In this document: in pieces, positions 24,112 to 31,803 of the stretch
How the letters are laid out: the number at the start of each line of letters is the position of its first letter
Numbering within the stretch: the stretch's first letter is position 1
Origin: an uncultured Muribaculaceae bacterium
Lineage (GTDB): Bacteria; Bacteroidota; Bacteroidia; Bacteroidales; Muribaculaceae
Assembly (NCBI GenBank): GCA_910577355.1
Contig: CAJTMY010000027.1
Span: forward strand, 1-36,792
DNA length: 36,792 nt
Reading direction: 5' to 3'
The notes under the pieces: model-generated
The model's input: the letters and a program-made list of their open reading frames with translations, nothing else
Databases searched by the model: none
What the model was told of the DNA's origin: nothing
Made by a program: the position numbers and the translations under genes

Positions 24112-24659
24112 TGGAAACAACACTCAGCAAAGACTACAAGGAGCGCATCACCCCTGCCCTCATCAAGGAATTCGGCTACACGACCGTGATGCAGGTGCCC
24201 CGTCTTGAGAAAATCGTCATAAACCAGGGCCTCGGCGAGGCCACACAGGACAAAAAGCTCATCGAAATCGCAATCAACGAGCTTACAGCCATCACAGGCC
24301 AGAAAGCAGTTCCCACACTCTCGCGCAAGGATATCTCAAACTTCAAGGTACGTAAAAAAATGCCCATCGGCGTACGCGTCACACTCCGCCGCGAGCGCAT
24401 GTACGAATTCCTCGAGCGCCTCATCCGCGTAGCCCTTCCCCGCATCCGCGACTTCAAAGGCATACAGGGCAAGCTTGACGGCCGTGGCAACTACACCCTC
24501 GGCATCACCGAGCAGATCATCTTCCCCGAGATCAACATCGACAACATCAACAAGCTCATGGGCATGAACATCACCTTCGTTACATCCGCCGCCACCGACG
24601 AAGAAGGTTACGCACTGCTCAAAGCTTTCGGTCTTCCCTTCAAAAACGAAAAGAAGTAA
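24111..24659 (+). CDS. rplE: 50S ribosomal protein L5
   Basis: L5 binds 5S rRNA in the central protuberance. The 182-residue product has MQVPRLEKIVINQGLGEA, the RKKMPIGVRVTLR motif and LDGRGNYTLGITEQIIFPEI. Length is typical. It is coupled to rplX by a one-base overlap and followed by rpsN after 3 nt. Confidence 0.97.
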   Translation: METTLSKDYKERITPALIKEFGYTTVMQVPRLEKIVINQGLGEATQDKKLIEIAINELTAITGQKAVPTLSRKDISNFKVRKKMPIGVRVTLRRERMYEFLERLIRVALPRIRDFKGIQGKLDGRGNYTLGITEQIIFPEINIDNINKLMGMNITFVTSAATDEEGYALLKAFGLPFKNEKK

Positions 24660-24662
24660 GCT

Positions 24663-24941
24663 ATGGCAAAAGAATCAATGAAAGCACGCGAGGTAAAACG
24701 CGCCAGGCTCGTTGCCAAATTCGCCGAACGTAAAGCGGCCCTCAAGGCTGCCGGCGACTACGAGGCATACCAGGAACTCCAGAAATTCCCCAAAAACGCC
24801 TCACGCGTGCGCCTGCACAACCGCTGCTCCATAACAGGCCGTCCCAAAGGATACATGCGCCAGTTCGGTATCAGCCGCATACAATTCCGCGAAATGGCCT
24901 CCGCAGGCCTTATTCCCGGCGTGAAGAAGGCATCCTGGTAA
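24663..24941 (+). CDS. rpsN: 30S ribosomal protein S14, zinc-independent form, short
   Basis: S14 belongs to the 30S head. The 92-residue product has NRCSITGRPKGYMRQFGISRIQFREMA and ends GLIPGVKKASW. Only one cysteine of the zinc-type set is present, so this is the C-minus form. It is about seven residues shorter than the 99-residue Bacteroides S14 I recall, the gap lying in the variable helix near residues 25-45 (KAAGDYEAYQELQKF). Confidence 0.96.
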   Translation: MAKESMKAREVKRARLVAKFAERKAALKAAGDYEAYQELQKFPKNASRVRLHNRCSITGRPKGYMRQFGISRIQFREMASAGLIPGVKKASW

Positions 24942-25106
24942 CCCCCCGTTAAAGTTACCGCCAATATCATGAAACAGGGCGCCGGCACTCCACTTCCCAC
25001 CTTCTTCTGAGCGAAAAGGTCGGCACCCCTCATACTTCATACTAAACCAAGAGAATTAAATATTGTTGGAATGACACAATTCCAATCAATTTAAACAAAT
25101 CACAAC
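24942..25106 (+). promoter_or_regulatory. rpsN-rpsH spacer with a hairpin
   Basis: This 165-nt gap interrupts the otherwise tight spc block. TTGGAAT (25066-25072) and ATTCCAA (25079-25085) form a perfect 7-bp stem with a 6-nt loop, ending 21 nt before the rpsH start. No TAnnTTTG box was found. Because S8 (the next gene product) is the feedback regulator of spc genes in E. coli, a translational control site is possible but unproven. Confidence 0.4.
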
Positions 25107-25505
25107 ATGACAGATCCAATAGCAGATTACCTTACAAGATTGAGGAACGCTATCAAGGCCAACCACCGCGTGGTCGAGATTCCCGCCTCAAACTTGAAAA
25201 AAGAGATCACCAAGATTCTTTTTGAGCAGGGCTACATTCTGAACTACAAGTTCATCGAAGGCGAGAACCCCGCCGGAACAATCAAAATCGCCCTCAAATA
25301 CGACCCCGTGGACCGCGTCAACGCCATAAAAGGCCTCCGTCGCGTCTCACGTCCCGGTCTCCGCCAATACACCGGCTACAAAGACATGCCCCGCGTCCTC
25401 AACGGCCTCGGCATCGCCATCCTCTCCACCTCACGCGGTGTGATGACAAACAAAAAAGCAGCCGACCTGAAAATAGGCGGCGAAGTCCTATGCTACGTTT
25501 ACTAA
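25107..25505 (+). CDS. rpsH: 30S ribosomal protein S8
   Basis: S8 binds the central domain of 16S rRNA. The 132-residue protein begins MTDPIADYLTRLRNAIKANH, contains GLRRVSRPGLRQYTGY and ends with the family signature GIAILSTSRGVMTNKKA. Length is normal. It follows the 165-nt spacer. Confidence 0.97.
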   Translation: MTDPIADYLTRLRNAIKANHRVVEIPASNLKKEITKILFEQGYILNYKFIEGENPAGTIKIALKYDPVDRVNAIKGLRRVSRPGLRQYTGYKDMPRVLNGLGIAILSTSRGVMTNKKAADLKIGGEVLCYVY

Positions 25506-25524
25506 TCTTTAATCCAGCAATAAC

Positions 25525-26079
25525 ATGTCACGTATAGGTAAAGCACCCATCGCAATCCCTGCAGGCGTCACTGTCGAGGTTAAAGACCACGTAGTAACCG
25601 TCAAAGGCAAAAACGGCAGCCTCCAGCAGAAAATCAACCCCGACATCAATGTCGAAGTAAAAGAAGGACACGTCTACCTTACCCGTCCCTCCGACGACCG
25701 CGAACATCGCGCACAGCACGGTCTCTACCGCGCCCTCATACACAACATGGTTGTCGGCGTATCTGAAGGCTACAAAAAAGAAATGGAACTCGTCGGCGTA
25801 GGTTACCGCGCCACAGCTACAGGACAAGTCCTCGAGCTCTCACTCGGCTTCTCACACGCCATATACATAAAACTTCCACCCGAAGTCAAGGTCGAAGCAA
25901 AGTCAGAGCGCAACAAAAACCCTCTGATCATCCTCACAAGCGACGACAAGCAGCTCCTCGGTCAGGTATGCGCCAAGATCCGTTCCCTGCGCAAGCCCGA
26001 ACCATACAAAGGCAAAGGTATCAAATTTGTCGGCGAAATCATCCGTCGTAAGTCCGGTAAGACTGCCGGTGCTAAATAA
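25525..26079 (+). CDS. rplF: 50S ribosomal protein L6
   Basis: L6 lies near the factor-binding stalk. The 184-residue protein consists of two related halves. The first begins MSRIGKAPIAIPAGVTVEV. The second ends with the signature PEPYKGKGIKFVGEIIRRKSGKTAGAK. The length is normal. Confidence 0.97.
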   Translation: MSRIGKAPIAIPAGVTVEVKDHVVTVKGKNGSLQQKINPDINVEVKEGHVYLTRPSDDREHRAQHGLYRALIHNMVVGVSEGYKKEMELVGVGYRATATGQVLELSLGFSHAIYIKLPPEVKVEAKSERNKNPLIILTSDDKQLLGQVCAKIRSLRKPEPYKGKGIKFVGEIIRRKSGKTAGAK

Positions 26080-26096
26080 ATAAAATTGACACCATC

Positions 26097-26438
26097 ATGA
26101 TCTCAAAGATAGACAGAAGAAACAAAATAAAGGCCCGCATCCGCGGCCGCATATCCGGCACCGCTGCACGTCCCCGCATGACAGTTTTCCGCTCCAACAA
26201 GCAAATATACGTACAGCTCGTCGACGACCTCGCCGGTAAGACAATCGTTGCCGCATCATCAAAAGGACTCGAGAACGGCAACAAGACAGAAATCGCCGCT
26301 ATCGTTGGCGAAAATATCGCTAAAAAAGCCCTCGAAGCCGGTATCACCGAAGTAGTTTTCGACCGCAACGGATACCTCTTCCACGGTCGCGTTAAATCAC
26401 TCGCTGACGCCGCCCGCAAAGGCGGCCTTAAATTCTGA
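26097..26438 (+). CDS. rplR: 50S ribosomal protein L18
   Basis: L18 binds 5S rRNA together with L5. The 113-residue product contains the basic N-terminus RRNKIKARIRGRISGTAARPR and RSNKQIYVQLVDD, and ends FHGRVKSLADAARKGGLKF. It is followed by rpsE after 8 nt. Confidence 0.96.
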   Translation: MISKIDRRNKIKARIRGRISGTAARPRMTVFRSNKQIYVQLVDDLAGKTIVAASSKGLENGNKTEIAAIVGENIAKKALEAGITEVVFDRNGYLFHGRVKSLADAARKGGLKF

Positions 26439-26446
26439 CAATCGAT

Positions 26447-26965
26447 ATGGCTAAAAGAAACAACCGCGTTAAAACAACCAACGACCTCGATCTCAAAGAT
26501 CGCCTGGTCGCCATCAACCGCGTTACCAAAGTCACAAAAGGTGGCCGCACCTTCACCTTCGCCGCCATCGTCGTTGTCGGCAACGAGAACGGCATCGTAG
26601 GATGGGGCCTCGGTAAGGCAAACGAAGTACAGGCCGCCATCGCAAAAGGCGTCGAGGCCGCCAAGAAAAACCTTATCAAGGTTCCCGTGCACAAAGGCAC
26701 AATCCCCCACGAGCAGATCGCAAAATTCGGCGGTTCGCGCATCATACTCAAGCCCGCCTCACACGGTACCGGCGTTAAAGCCGGTGGTGCCATGCGTGCA
26801 GTGCTCGAGAGCGTCGGCATCACCGACGTCCTCGCCAAGAGCAAGGGCTCGTCCAACCCCCACAACCTCGTCAAGGCCACAATCGCCGCTCTCGACGAAA
26901 TGCGCTCACCCGCACAGGTCGCTCAAAACCGTGGTATCTCCGTAGAACAGGTTTTCAAAGGCTAA
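26447..26965 (+). CDS. rpsE: 30S ribosomal protein S5
   Basis: S5 contributes to fidelity and to the mRNA entry channel. The 172-residue product has DLKDRLVAINRVTKVTKGG, GWGLGKANEV, and PASHGTGVKAGGAMRAVLE. These are the double-stranded RNA-binding-like and S5-fold motifs expected. The end ISVEQVFKG is typical. Confidence 0.97.
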   Translation: MAKRNNRVKTTNDLDLKDRLVAINRVTKVTKGGRTFTFAAIVVVGNENGIVGWGLGKANEVQAAIAKGVEAAKKNLIKVPVHKGTIPHEQIAKFGGSRIILKPASHGTGVKAGGAMRAVLESVGITDVLAKSKGSSNPHNLVKATIAALDEMRSPAQVAQNRGISVEQVFKG

Positions 26966-26985
26966 CCACAGAAAACTCCGATACA

Positions 26986-27165
26986 ATGGCAAAAATCAAA
27001 ATCACCCAGATAAAGAGCCGCATCAACTGCCCCGCAGTACAAAAGCGCACACTCGACGCGCTCGGCCTCAGAAAAATGAATCACACCGTCGTCAAAGAAG
27101 ACACACCCGATGTGATGGGCATGGTGAAGGCTGTTCACCACCTCGTTAAAGTCACCAACGCATAA
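26986..27165 (+). CDS. rpmD: 50S ribosomal protein L30
   Basis: This short gene encodes 59 residues starting MAKIKITQIKSRINCPAVQK and containing TLDALGLRKMNHTVVKED, the L30 signature. It fills the 213-nt space between rpsE and rplO, its expected position. It runs from the ATG at 26986 to the TAA ending at 27165. Confidence 0.95.
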   Translation: MAKIKITQIKSRINCPAVQKRTLDALGLRKMNHTVVKEDTPDVMGMVKAVHHLVKVTNA

Positions 27166-27178
27166 AACGATTCAAACA

Positions 27179-27631
27179 ATGGACTTAAGCAATATAAAAC
27201 CCGCTGCCGGCTCTGTTCGTCACAACACCCGCGTCGGCCGTGGCGCCGGCTCAGGCAAAGGCGGCACATCCACACGTGGTCACAAAGGTGCGAAATCACG
27301 TAGCGGCTACAGCCGCAAGATCGGATTCGAAGGCGGCCAGATGCCACTTCAGCGCCGACTCCCGAAATGGGGCTTCAACAACATCAACCGCAAGGAATAC
27401 AAAGCCATCAACCTCAATCTCCTGAACACTCTTGCAAAATCCAAAGGCCTCGAGAAGATCGGCCTCGAAGAACTTCGTCAGGCAGGCTTCATCAGCCGCT
27501 CGACCCTCGTCAAGATCCTTGCAAACGGCACAATCACACGTGCGATCACCGTCGAGGCTCACGCATTCTCCGAAGCCGCCAAGGCAGCTATCGAGGCAGC
27601 CGGTGGATCAGCTCAAAAAATCGAAAAATAA
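27179..27631 (+). CDS. rplO: 50S ribosomal protein L15
   Basis: L15 is a late-assembly 50S protein. The 150-residue product begins MDLSNIKPAAGSVR, followed by the Gly/Arg-rich GRGAGSGKGGTSTRGHKGAKSR and GGQMPLQRRLPKWGF, all diagnostic. Its stop overlaps the secY start by one base (TAATG). Confidence 0.97.
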   Translation: MDLSNIKPAAGSVRHNTRVGRGAGSGKGGTSTRGHKGAKSRSGYSRKIGFEGGQMPLQRRLPKWGFNNINRKEYKAINLNLLNTLAKSKGLEKIGLEELRQAGFISRSTLVKILANGTITRAITVEAHAFSEAAKAAIEAAGGSAQKIEK

Positions 27632-28983
27632 TGAGATTCGTAGACACCCTCAAAAACATCTGGACAATCGAAGATCTGCGCAAGCGAATCCTCGTCACTC
27701 TTCTGTTGGTGCTCATCTACCGCCTCGGCTGCTACGTAGTCCTTCCCGGCATATCGCCGTCCGACATCGACGCCCTGGCCAACTTCACCAACAAGAGCGG
27801 CCTCATGCAGCTCCTCGATATGTTCTCGGGCGGAGCCTTCTCCCAGGCCTCCATATTCGCCCTGGGCATCATGCCCTATATCACGGCTTCGATCGTAATC
27901 CAGCTCTGCGGTATGATCCTGCCCTCTTTCCAGAAAATGCAGAGAGAGGGTGAGAGCGGCCGTCAGAAACTCAACCAGTACACCCGATACCTCACCGTGC
28001 TCATCCTGGTCCTCCAGGCACCCGCCTACCTCATCAACCTCCAGGTACAGGTCAACGGCGCCTCCAATTCCGCCCATCCAATGGTGTTCGGATTCTGGAC
28101 AGTCGTATACCTCACCATTATTCTGGCTGCAGGCGCGATGTTCATCCTCTGGCTCGGAGAGCGTATCACAGACCGCGGCATCGGCAACGGCATATCCTTC
28201 ATAATCCTTGTAGGTATCATCGCCCGCCTTCCACAGGCTCTCTGGTATGAATTCTACTCCCGTCTGCCCGGCACCACCGGCGGACAGGGCGGCCTCGTGA
28301 TGTTCATCGTTGAAGTCGTGCTGCTCTTTGTCGTCACCGTCGGCGCAGTACTCCTCGTGCAAGGCACACGCAAAGTCCCCGTGCAGTACGCCAAGCGTAT
28401 CGTAGGCAACCGCCAGTACGGAGGCCAGCGCCAGTATATTCCCCTCAAGGTGAATGCCGCCGGCGTCATGCCCATCATCTTCGCCCAGGCCATCATGTTC
28501 ATTCCCATGACACTTGCCGGCTTCCGCGGAGCTGAATCAGGCTTCCTCCACGCCTTCACAGACATCAACAGCTTCTGGTACAACCTCGTATTCTTCCTCC
28601 TGATTGTTGCATTTACATACTTCTATACGGCCATCACAGTCCGTCCCAACGACATGGCCGACAACCTCAAGCGCAACAACGGATTCATCCCCGGCGTGAA
28701 ACCGGGTAAGAAAACAGCCGAGTATATCGACGCCATAATGTCGCGTATCACACTCCCCGGCTCGCTCTTCCTCGGCATAGTGGCCATCCTGCCCGCATTC
28801 GCCCGCTTCTTCGGTATCTCGCAGAACTTCGCCCAGTTCTTCGGCGGCACATCGCTGCTCATCATGGTCGGCGTCGTGCTCGATACACTCCAGCAGGTCG
28901 AAAGCCATCTCAAGATGCACCACTACGACGGACTCATGAAAGAAGGAACCATCAAAGGCCGTACCACCGGCTCAGCCTACTGA
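27631..28983 (+). CDS. secY: Protein translocase subunit SecY
   Basis: SecY forms the protein-conducting channel in the inner membrane. The ATG at 27631 gives 450 residues; the longer open frame from 27367 runs through rplO in another frame and was dropped. About ten membrane segments are visible. Typical motifs include LLDMFSGGAFSQASIFALGIMPYITASI (plug and helix 2 region), GIGNGISFII and NRQYGGQRQYIPLKVNAAGVMPIIFA. It is coupled to rplO by TAATG. Confidence 0.97.
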   Translation: MRFVDTLKNIWTIEDLRKRILVTLLLVLIYRLGCYVVLPGISPSDIDALANFTNKSGLMQLLDMFSGGAFSQASIFALGIMPYITASIVIQLCGMILPSFQKMQREGESGRQKLNQYTRYLTVLILVLQAPAYLINLQVQVNGASNSAHPMVFGFWTVVYLTIILAAGAMFILWLGERITDRGIGNGISFIILVGIIARLPQALWYEFYSRLPGTTGGQGGLVMFIVEVVLLFVVTVGAVLLVQGTRKVPVQYAKRIVGNRQYGGQRQYIPLKVNAAGVMPIIFAQAIMFIPMTLAGFRGAESGFLHAFTDINSFWYNLVFFLLIVAFTYFYTAITVRPNDMADNLKRNNGFIPGVKPGKKTAEYIDAIMSRITLPGSLFLGIVAILPAFARFFGISQNFAQFFGGTSLLIMVGVVLDTLQQVESHLKMHHYDGLMKEGTIKGRTTGSAY

Positions 28984-29016
28984 TTGCAAACAGCCCAAGA
29001 TAAAACAGGATAATAA

Positions 29017-29811
29017 ATGATTTATCTCAAGACACCGGAAGAAATCCAGAAAATGCGCGCGGCAGCCGTTCTCGTGTCTCAGACACTCGGCGAAGTGGCG
29101 AAGTGGATCAAGCCCGGAGTCACAACACGCAAGCTCGACACCATTGCCCGTGAATTCATTCACGACAATGGTGGCAAGCCTGCATGTCTTGGTTACGAAG
29201 GCTTCCCCGGCACACTCTGTATCGAAGTCAACGAGACAGTCGTACATGGCTTCCCCTCGGCCTACACACTCCGCGACACCGATATCATAGGTATCGATAC
29301 CGTTGTCGAGCTCGACGGATACTGCGGCGACATGGCATACACATTCGCCCTCGATGCCGTCGATCCCGCCACACTCGAGCTATGCCGCACCACATACCGC
29401 AGCCTATACATAGGCATCGAGGCGGCAAAGCCCGGTAAAAGGACAGGAGACATAGCCAACGCCGTGCAGACATACTGCGAACGCCACGGGTATTCCGTCG
29501 TGCGCGAGATGTGCGGCCACGGCATAGGACGCGCCATGCACGAAAGCCCCGAAATACCCAACTACGGGCGCCGGGGCACAGGAGCAGTCCTCCGCAACGG
29601 CATGTGCATATGCATCGAGCCGATGATCAACCTCGGCTCACGCAACATCGTGATAGAGACCGACGGATGGACCTGCCGCACACGCGACCGCAAACCATCC
29701 GCACACTACGAGCACACACTCGCACTCTACGACGACACCGTGCACACACTCACTACCTTCGACTACATCCACCGAGAATTCCCCGACCGATTAACACAAC
29801 AATCGATTTAA
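29017..29811 (+). CDS. map: Methionine aminopeptidase, type I
   Basis: Map removes the initiator methionine from nascent proteins. The 264-residue product has the substrate His in VVHGFP and a complete dinuclear metal site: Asp in GIDTVVELDG, Asp in CGDMAYTF, His in CGHGIG, Glu in CIEPMI and Glu in AHYEHTLAL. There is no N-terminal zinc-finger extension, so it is the short bacterial type. It lies between secY and infA, the usual position in this phylum. Confidence 0.97.
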   Translation: MIYLKTPEEIQKMRAAAVLVSQTLGEVAKWIKPGVTTRKLDTIAREFIHDNGGKPACLGYEGFPGTLCIEVNETVVHGFPSAYTLRDTDIIGIDTVVELDGYCGDMAYTFALDAVDPATLELCRTTYRSLYIGIEAAKPGKRTGDIANAVQTYCERHGYSVVREMCGHGIGRAMHESPEIPNYGRRGTGAVLRNGMCICIEPMINLGSRNIVIETDGWTCRTRDRKPSAHYEHTLALYDDTVHTLTTFDYIHREFPDRLTQQSI

Positions 29812-29819
29812 GCAACAGT

Positions 29820-30038
29820 ATGGCAAAACAGACAGCAATCGAACAAGACGGCACAATCATCGAAGCGCTTTCCAACGCAATGTTCCGTGTCGAACTCGAA
29901 AACGGCCACGAAATCACCGCCCACATCTCCGGCAAGATGCGTATGCACTATATCAAGATACTGCCCGGCGACAAAGTGCGTGTCGAAATGTCCCCCTACG
30001 ACCTTTCAAAAGGCCGGATTGCATTCCGTTACAAATAA
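29820..30038 (+). CDS. infA: Translation initiation factor IF-1
   Basis: IF-1 blocks the ribosomal A site during initiation. The ATG at 29820 gives 72 residues, the standard length: MAKQTAIEQDGTIIEALSNAMF, then LENGHEITAHISGKMRMHYI and LSKGRIAFRYK. An open frame extends upstream to 29511 but reads as Arg/His-rich noise over map. The overall OB fold is intact. Confidence 0.96.
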   Translation: MAKQTAIEQDGTIIEALSNAMFRVELENGHEITAHISGKMRMHYIKILPGDKVRVEMSPYDLSKGRIAFRYK

Positions 30039-30065
30039 ATCAAACAACATAACTAAGAGATAAAA

Positions 30066-30182
30066 ATGAAAGTAAGAGCTTCAGTCAAGAAACGCACCCC
30101 CGACAGCAAAATCGTCCGTCGCAAAGGGCGCCTCTACGTGATTAACAAGAAAAACCCCAAGTACAAACAACGTCAAGGATAA
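30066..30182 (+). CDS. rpmJ: 50S ribosomal protein L36, zinc-free
   Basis: The 38-residue product runs MKVRASVKKRTPDSKIVRR through NKKNPKYKQRQG. In zinc-type L36, Cys11, Cys14, Cys27 and His33 bind zinc; here they are Thr, Ser, Asn and Tyr, so no zinc site remains. AACTAAGA lies just upstream of the start. Confidence 0.95.
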   Translation: MKVRASVKKRTPDSKIVRRKGRLYVINKKNPKYKQRQG

Positions 30183-30189
30183 TTTTTGT

Positions 30190-30197
30190 TATTTTTG
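30190..30197 (+). promoter_or_regulatory. Possible internal promoter box upstream of rpsM
   Basis: TATTTTTG matches TAnnTTTG and lies 22 nt before the rpsM ATG, right after rpmJ. No TTTG is seen 20 nt upstream, so strength is uncertain. It could give extra transcription of rpsM to rplQ. Confidence 0.4.
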
Positions 30198-30218
30198 CAG
30201 AAAAAATACCAGTAATTT

Positions 30219-30599
30219 ATGGCAATACGTATAGTGGGAGTTGACCTCCCCCAGAACAAGCGCGGTGAAATCGCCCTGACCTACATTTTCGGCCTCGGTC
30301 GCAGCTCCGCCCGCAAAATCCTCGAAAAAGCCGGCGTAGACCCCGACATCAAAGTACAGGACTGGACCGACGCCCAGGCCGCAAAAGTCCGCGAGGTAAT
30401 CGGTGCCGACTACAAGGTCGAAGGCGACCTCCGCTCGGAAATCCAGCTCAATATCAAGCGTCTCATGGATATCGGCTGCTACCGCGGTGTGCGCCACCGC
30501 AACGGCCTCCCCGTACGCGGACAATCCACCAAGAACAATGCCCGCACCCGCAAAGGTCGCAAGAAAACCGTCGCCAACAAGAAGAAAGCTACTAAATAA
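30219..30599 (+). CDS. rpsM: 30S ribosomal protein S13
   Basis: S13 is a 30S head protein contacting P-site tRNA and the 50S subunit. The 126-residue product begins MAIRIVGVDLPQNKRGEIALTYIFGLG, contains the YRGVRHRNGLPVRGQ motif and ends in a long basic tail (ARTRKGRKKTVANKKKATK). It may be served by the TATTTTTG box upstream. Confidence 0.97.
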   Translation: MAIRIVGVDLPQNKRGEIALTYIFGLGRSSARKILEKAGVDPDIKVQDWTDAQAAKVREVIGADYKVEGDLRSEIQLNIKRLMDIGCYRGVRHRNGLPVRGQSTKNNARTRKGRKKTVANKKKATK

Positions 30600-30608
30600 T
30601 AACGAACT

Positions 30609-30998
30609 ATGGCAAAAAAGACAGTCGCTCAGAAGAAACGCAACGTCAAAGTCAGCGCCGAAGGCCAGCTCCACGTTCATTCTTCGTTCAACAATATCAT
30701 CGTGTGCTTAGCCAACAGCGAGGGCCAGGTAATCTCATGGTCATCGGCAGGTAAGATGGGCTTCCGCGGTTCAAAGAAAAACACCCCCTACGCAGCCCAG
30801 ATGGCCGCACAGGACTGCGCTAAGATCGCATACGACCTCGGTCTCCGCAAAGTCAAGGCCTATGTCAAAGGCCCCGGCAACGGCCGCGAATCAGCTATCC
30901 GCACTATTCACGGCGCAGGCATCGAAGTGGTCGAGATCATCGACGTCACACCGCTGCCCCACAATGGCTGCCGTCCTCCCAAACGTAGAAGAGTTTAA
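30609..30998 (+). CDS. rpsK: 30S ribosomal protein S11
   Basis: S11 forms part of the 30S platform. The 129-residue product contains HVHSSFNNIIVCLANSEG, the SAGKMGFRGSKKNTPYAAQMAA signature, and ends TPLPHNGCRPPKRRRV, which holds the conserved Asn-Gly where isoaspartate is formed in E. coli S11. Confidence 0.97.
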   Translation: MAKKTVAQKKRNVKVSAEGQLHVHSSFNNIIVCLANSEGQVISWSSAGKMGFRGSKKNTPYAAQMAAQDCAKIAYDLGLRKVKAYVKGPGNGRESAIRTIHGAGIEVVEIIDVTPLPHNGCRPPKRRRV

Positions 30999-31174
30999 TA
31001 ATCAGTTCTCGCATTCTGTCGCGAGCTCTCTTAGCTGACGGACAGATGCTCCCTCTACTTTCTCTTTTAGTTCAATTCTTTATAAATCAAAATTTCAGGC
31101 ACAGCCGCGGGCTGCCCAACACCTTGACAATGTCAGTCCGCCGCCCGAAATCCATTAACTGATTCTTAAATAAA
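30999..31174 (+). promoter_or_regulatory. rpsK-rpsD spacer with a small hairpin
   Basis: This 176-nt gap precedes rpsD. CTCGC (31008-31012) pairs with GCGAG (31021-31025). No TAnnTTTG promoter is seen. S4 controls the alpha operon by binding mRNA in E. coli, so a control element here is conceivable but not shown. Confidence 0.35.
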
Positions 31175-31780
31175 ATGGCAAGATATACAGGTCCCAAGAC
31201 CAAAATAGCCCGCAAGTTCGGCGAGCCCATCTTCGGTGAAGACAAAGTGCTCCAGCGTCGCAACTTCCCCCCCGGCCAGCACGGCCAGAACAAACGCCGC
31301 AAGACATCAGAATACGGCATCCAGCTCCGCGAGAAGCAGAAAGCAAAATACACCTACGGCGTTCTCGAGCGCCAGTTCCGCAACCTCTTCGCCAAGGCAT
31401 CGCGCCTCAAAGGCATCACCGGTGTGATACTGCTGCAGCTCCTCGAGTCGCGCCTCGACAACGTAGTATACCGTCTCGGTATCGCCCCCACACGCGCGGC
31501 CGCACGTCAGATCGTGCTACACCGCCACATCACAGTCAACGGGCAGGTAGTCAACATACCCTCATACGAAGTCAAGCCCGGCGACATAGTTGCCGTGCGT
31601 GAGAAGTCCAAGTCGCTCGAAGTCATCTCCGACGCCCTCGCTGGATTCAATCACAGCAAATACCCCTGGATAGAATGGGACGAGACCCTCAAGGCCGGTA
31701 AATTCCTCCACCTCCCCGAGCGTGCCGATATCCCCGAAAACATCAAGGAGCAACTCATCGTCGAGCTCTATTCGAAATAA
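31175..31780 (+). CDS. rpsD: 30S ribosomal protein S4, zinc-free form
   Basis: S4 is a primary 16S rRNA-binding protein and fidelity factor. The 201-residue product starts MARYTGPKTKIARKFGEP and contains the S4 RNA-binding domain (RLDNVVYRLGIAPTRAAARQIVLHRH). No cysteine occurs in the N-terminal part, so it is the C-minus type. It follows a 176-nt spacer and is followed by rpoA. Confidence 0.97.
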   Translation: MARYTGPKTKIARKFGEPIFGEDKVLQRRNFPPGQHGQNKRRKTSEYGIQLREKQKAKYTYGVLERQFRNLFAKASRLKGITGVILLQLLESRLDNVVYRLGIAPTRAAARQIVLHRHITVNGQVVNIPSYEVKPGDIVAVREKSKSLEVISDALAGFNHSKYPWIEWDETLKAGKFLHLPERADIPENIKEQLIVELYSK

Positions 31781-31803
31781 TAATCAATAAATACATCAGA
31801 TCC

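Noticed and set aside
27367..27630. Longer SecY with an N-terminal extension
   Set aside because: The upstream part lies in a shifted frame of rplO. The ATG at 27631 overlaps the rplO stop as TAATG and starts the first SecY helix.
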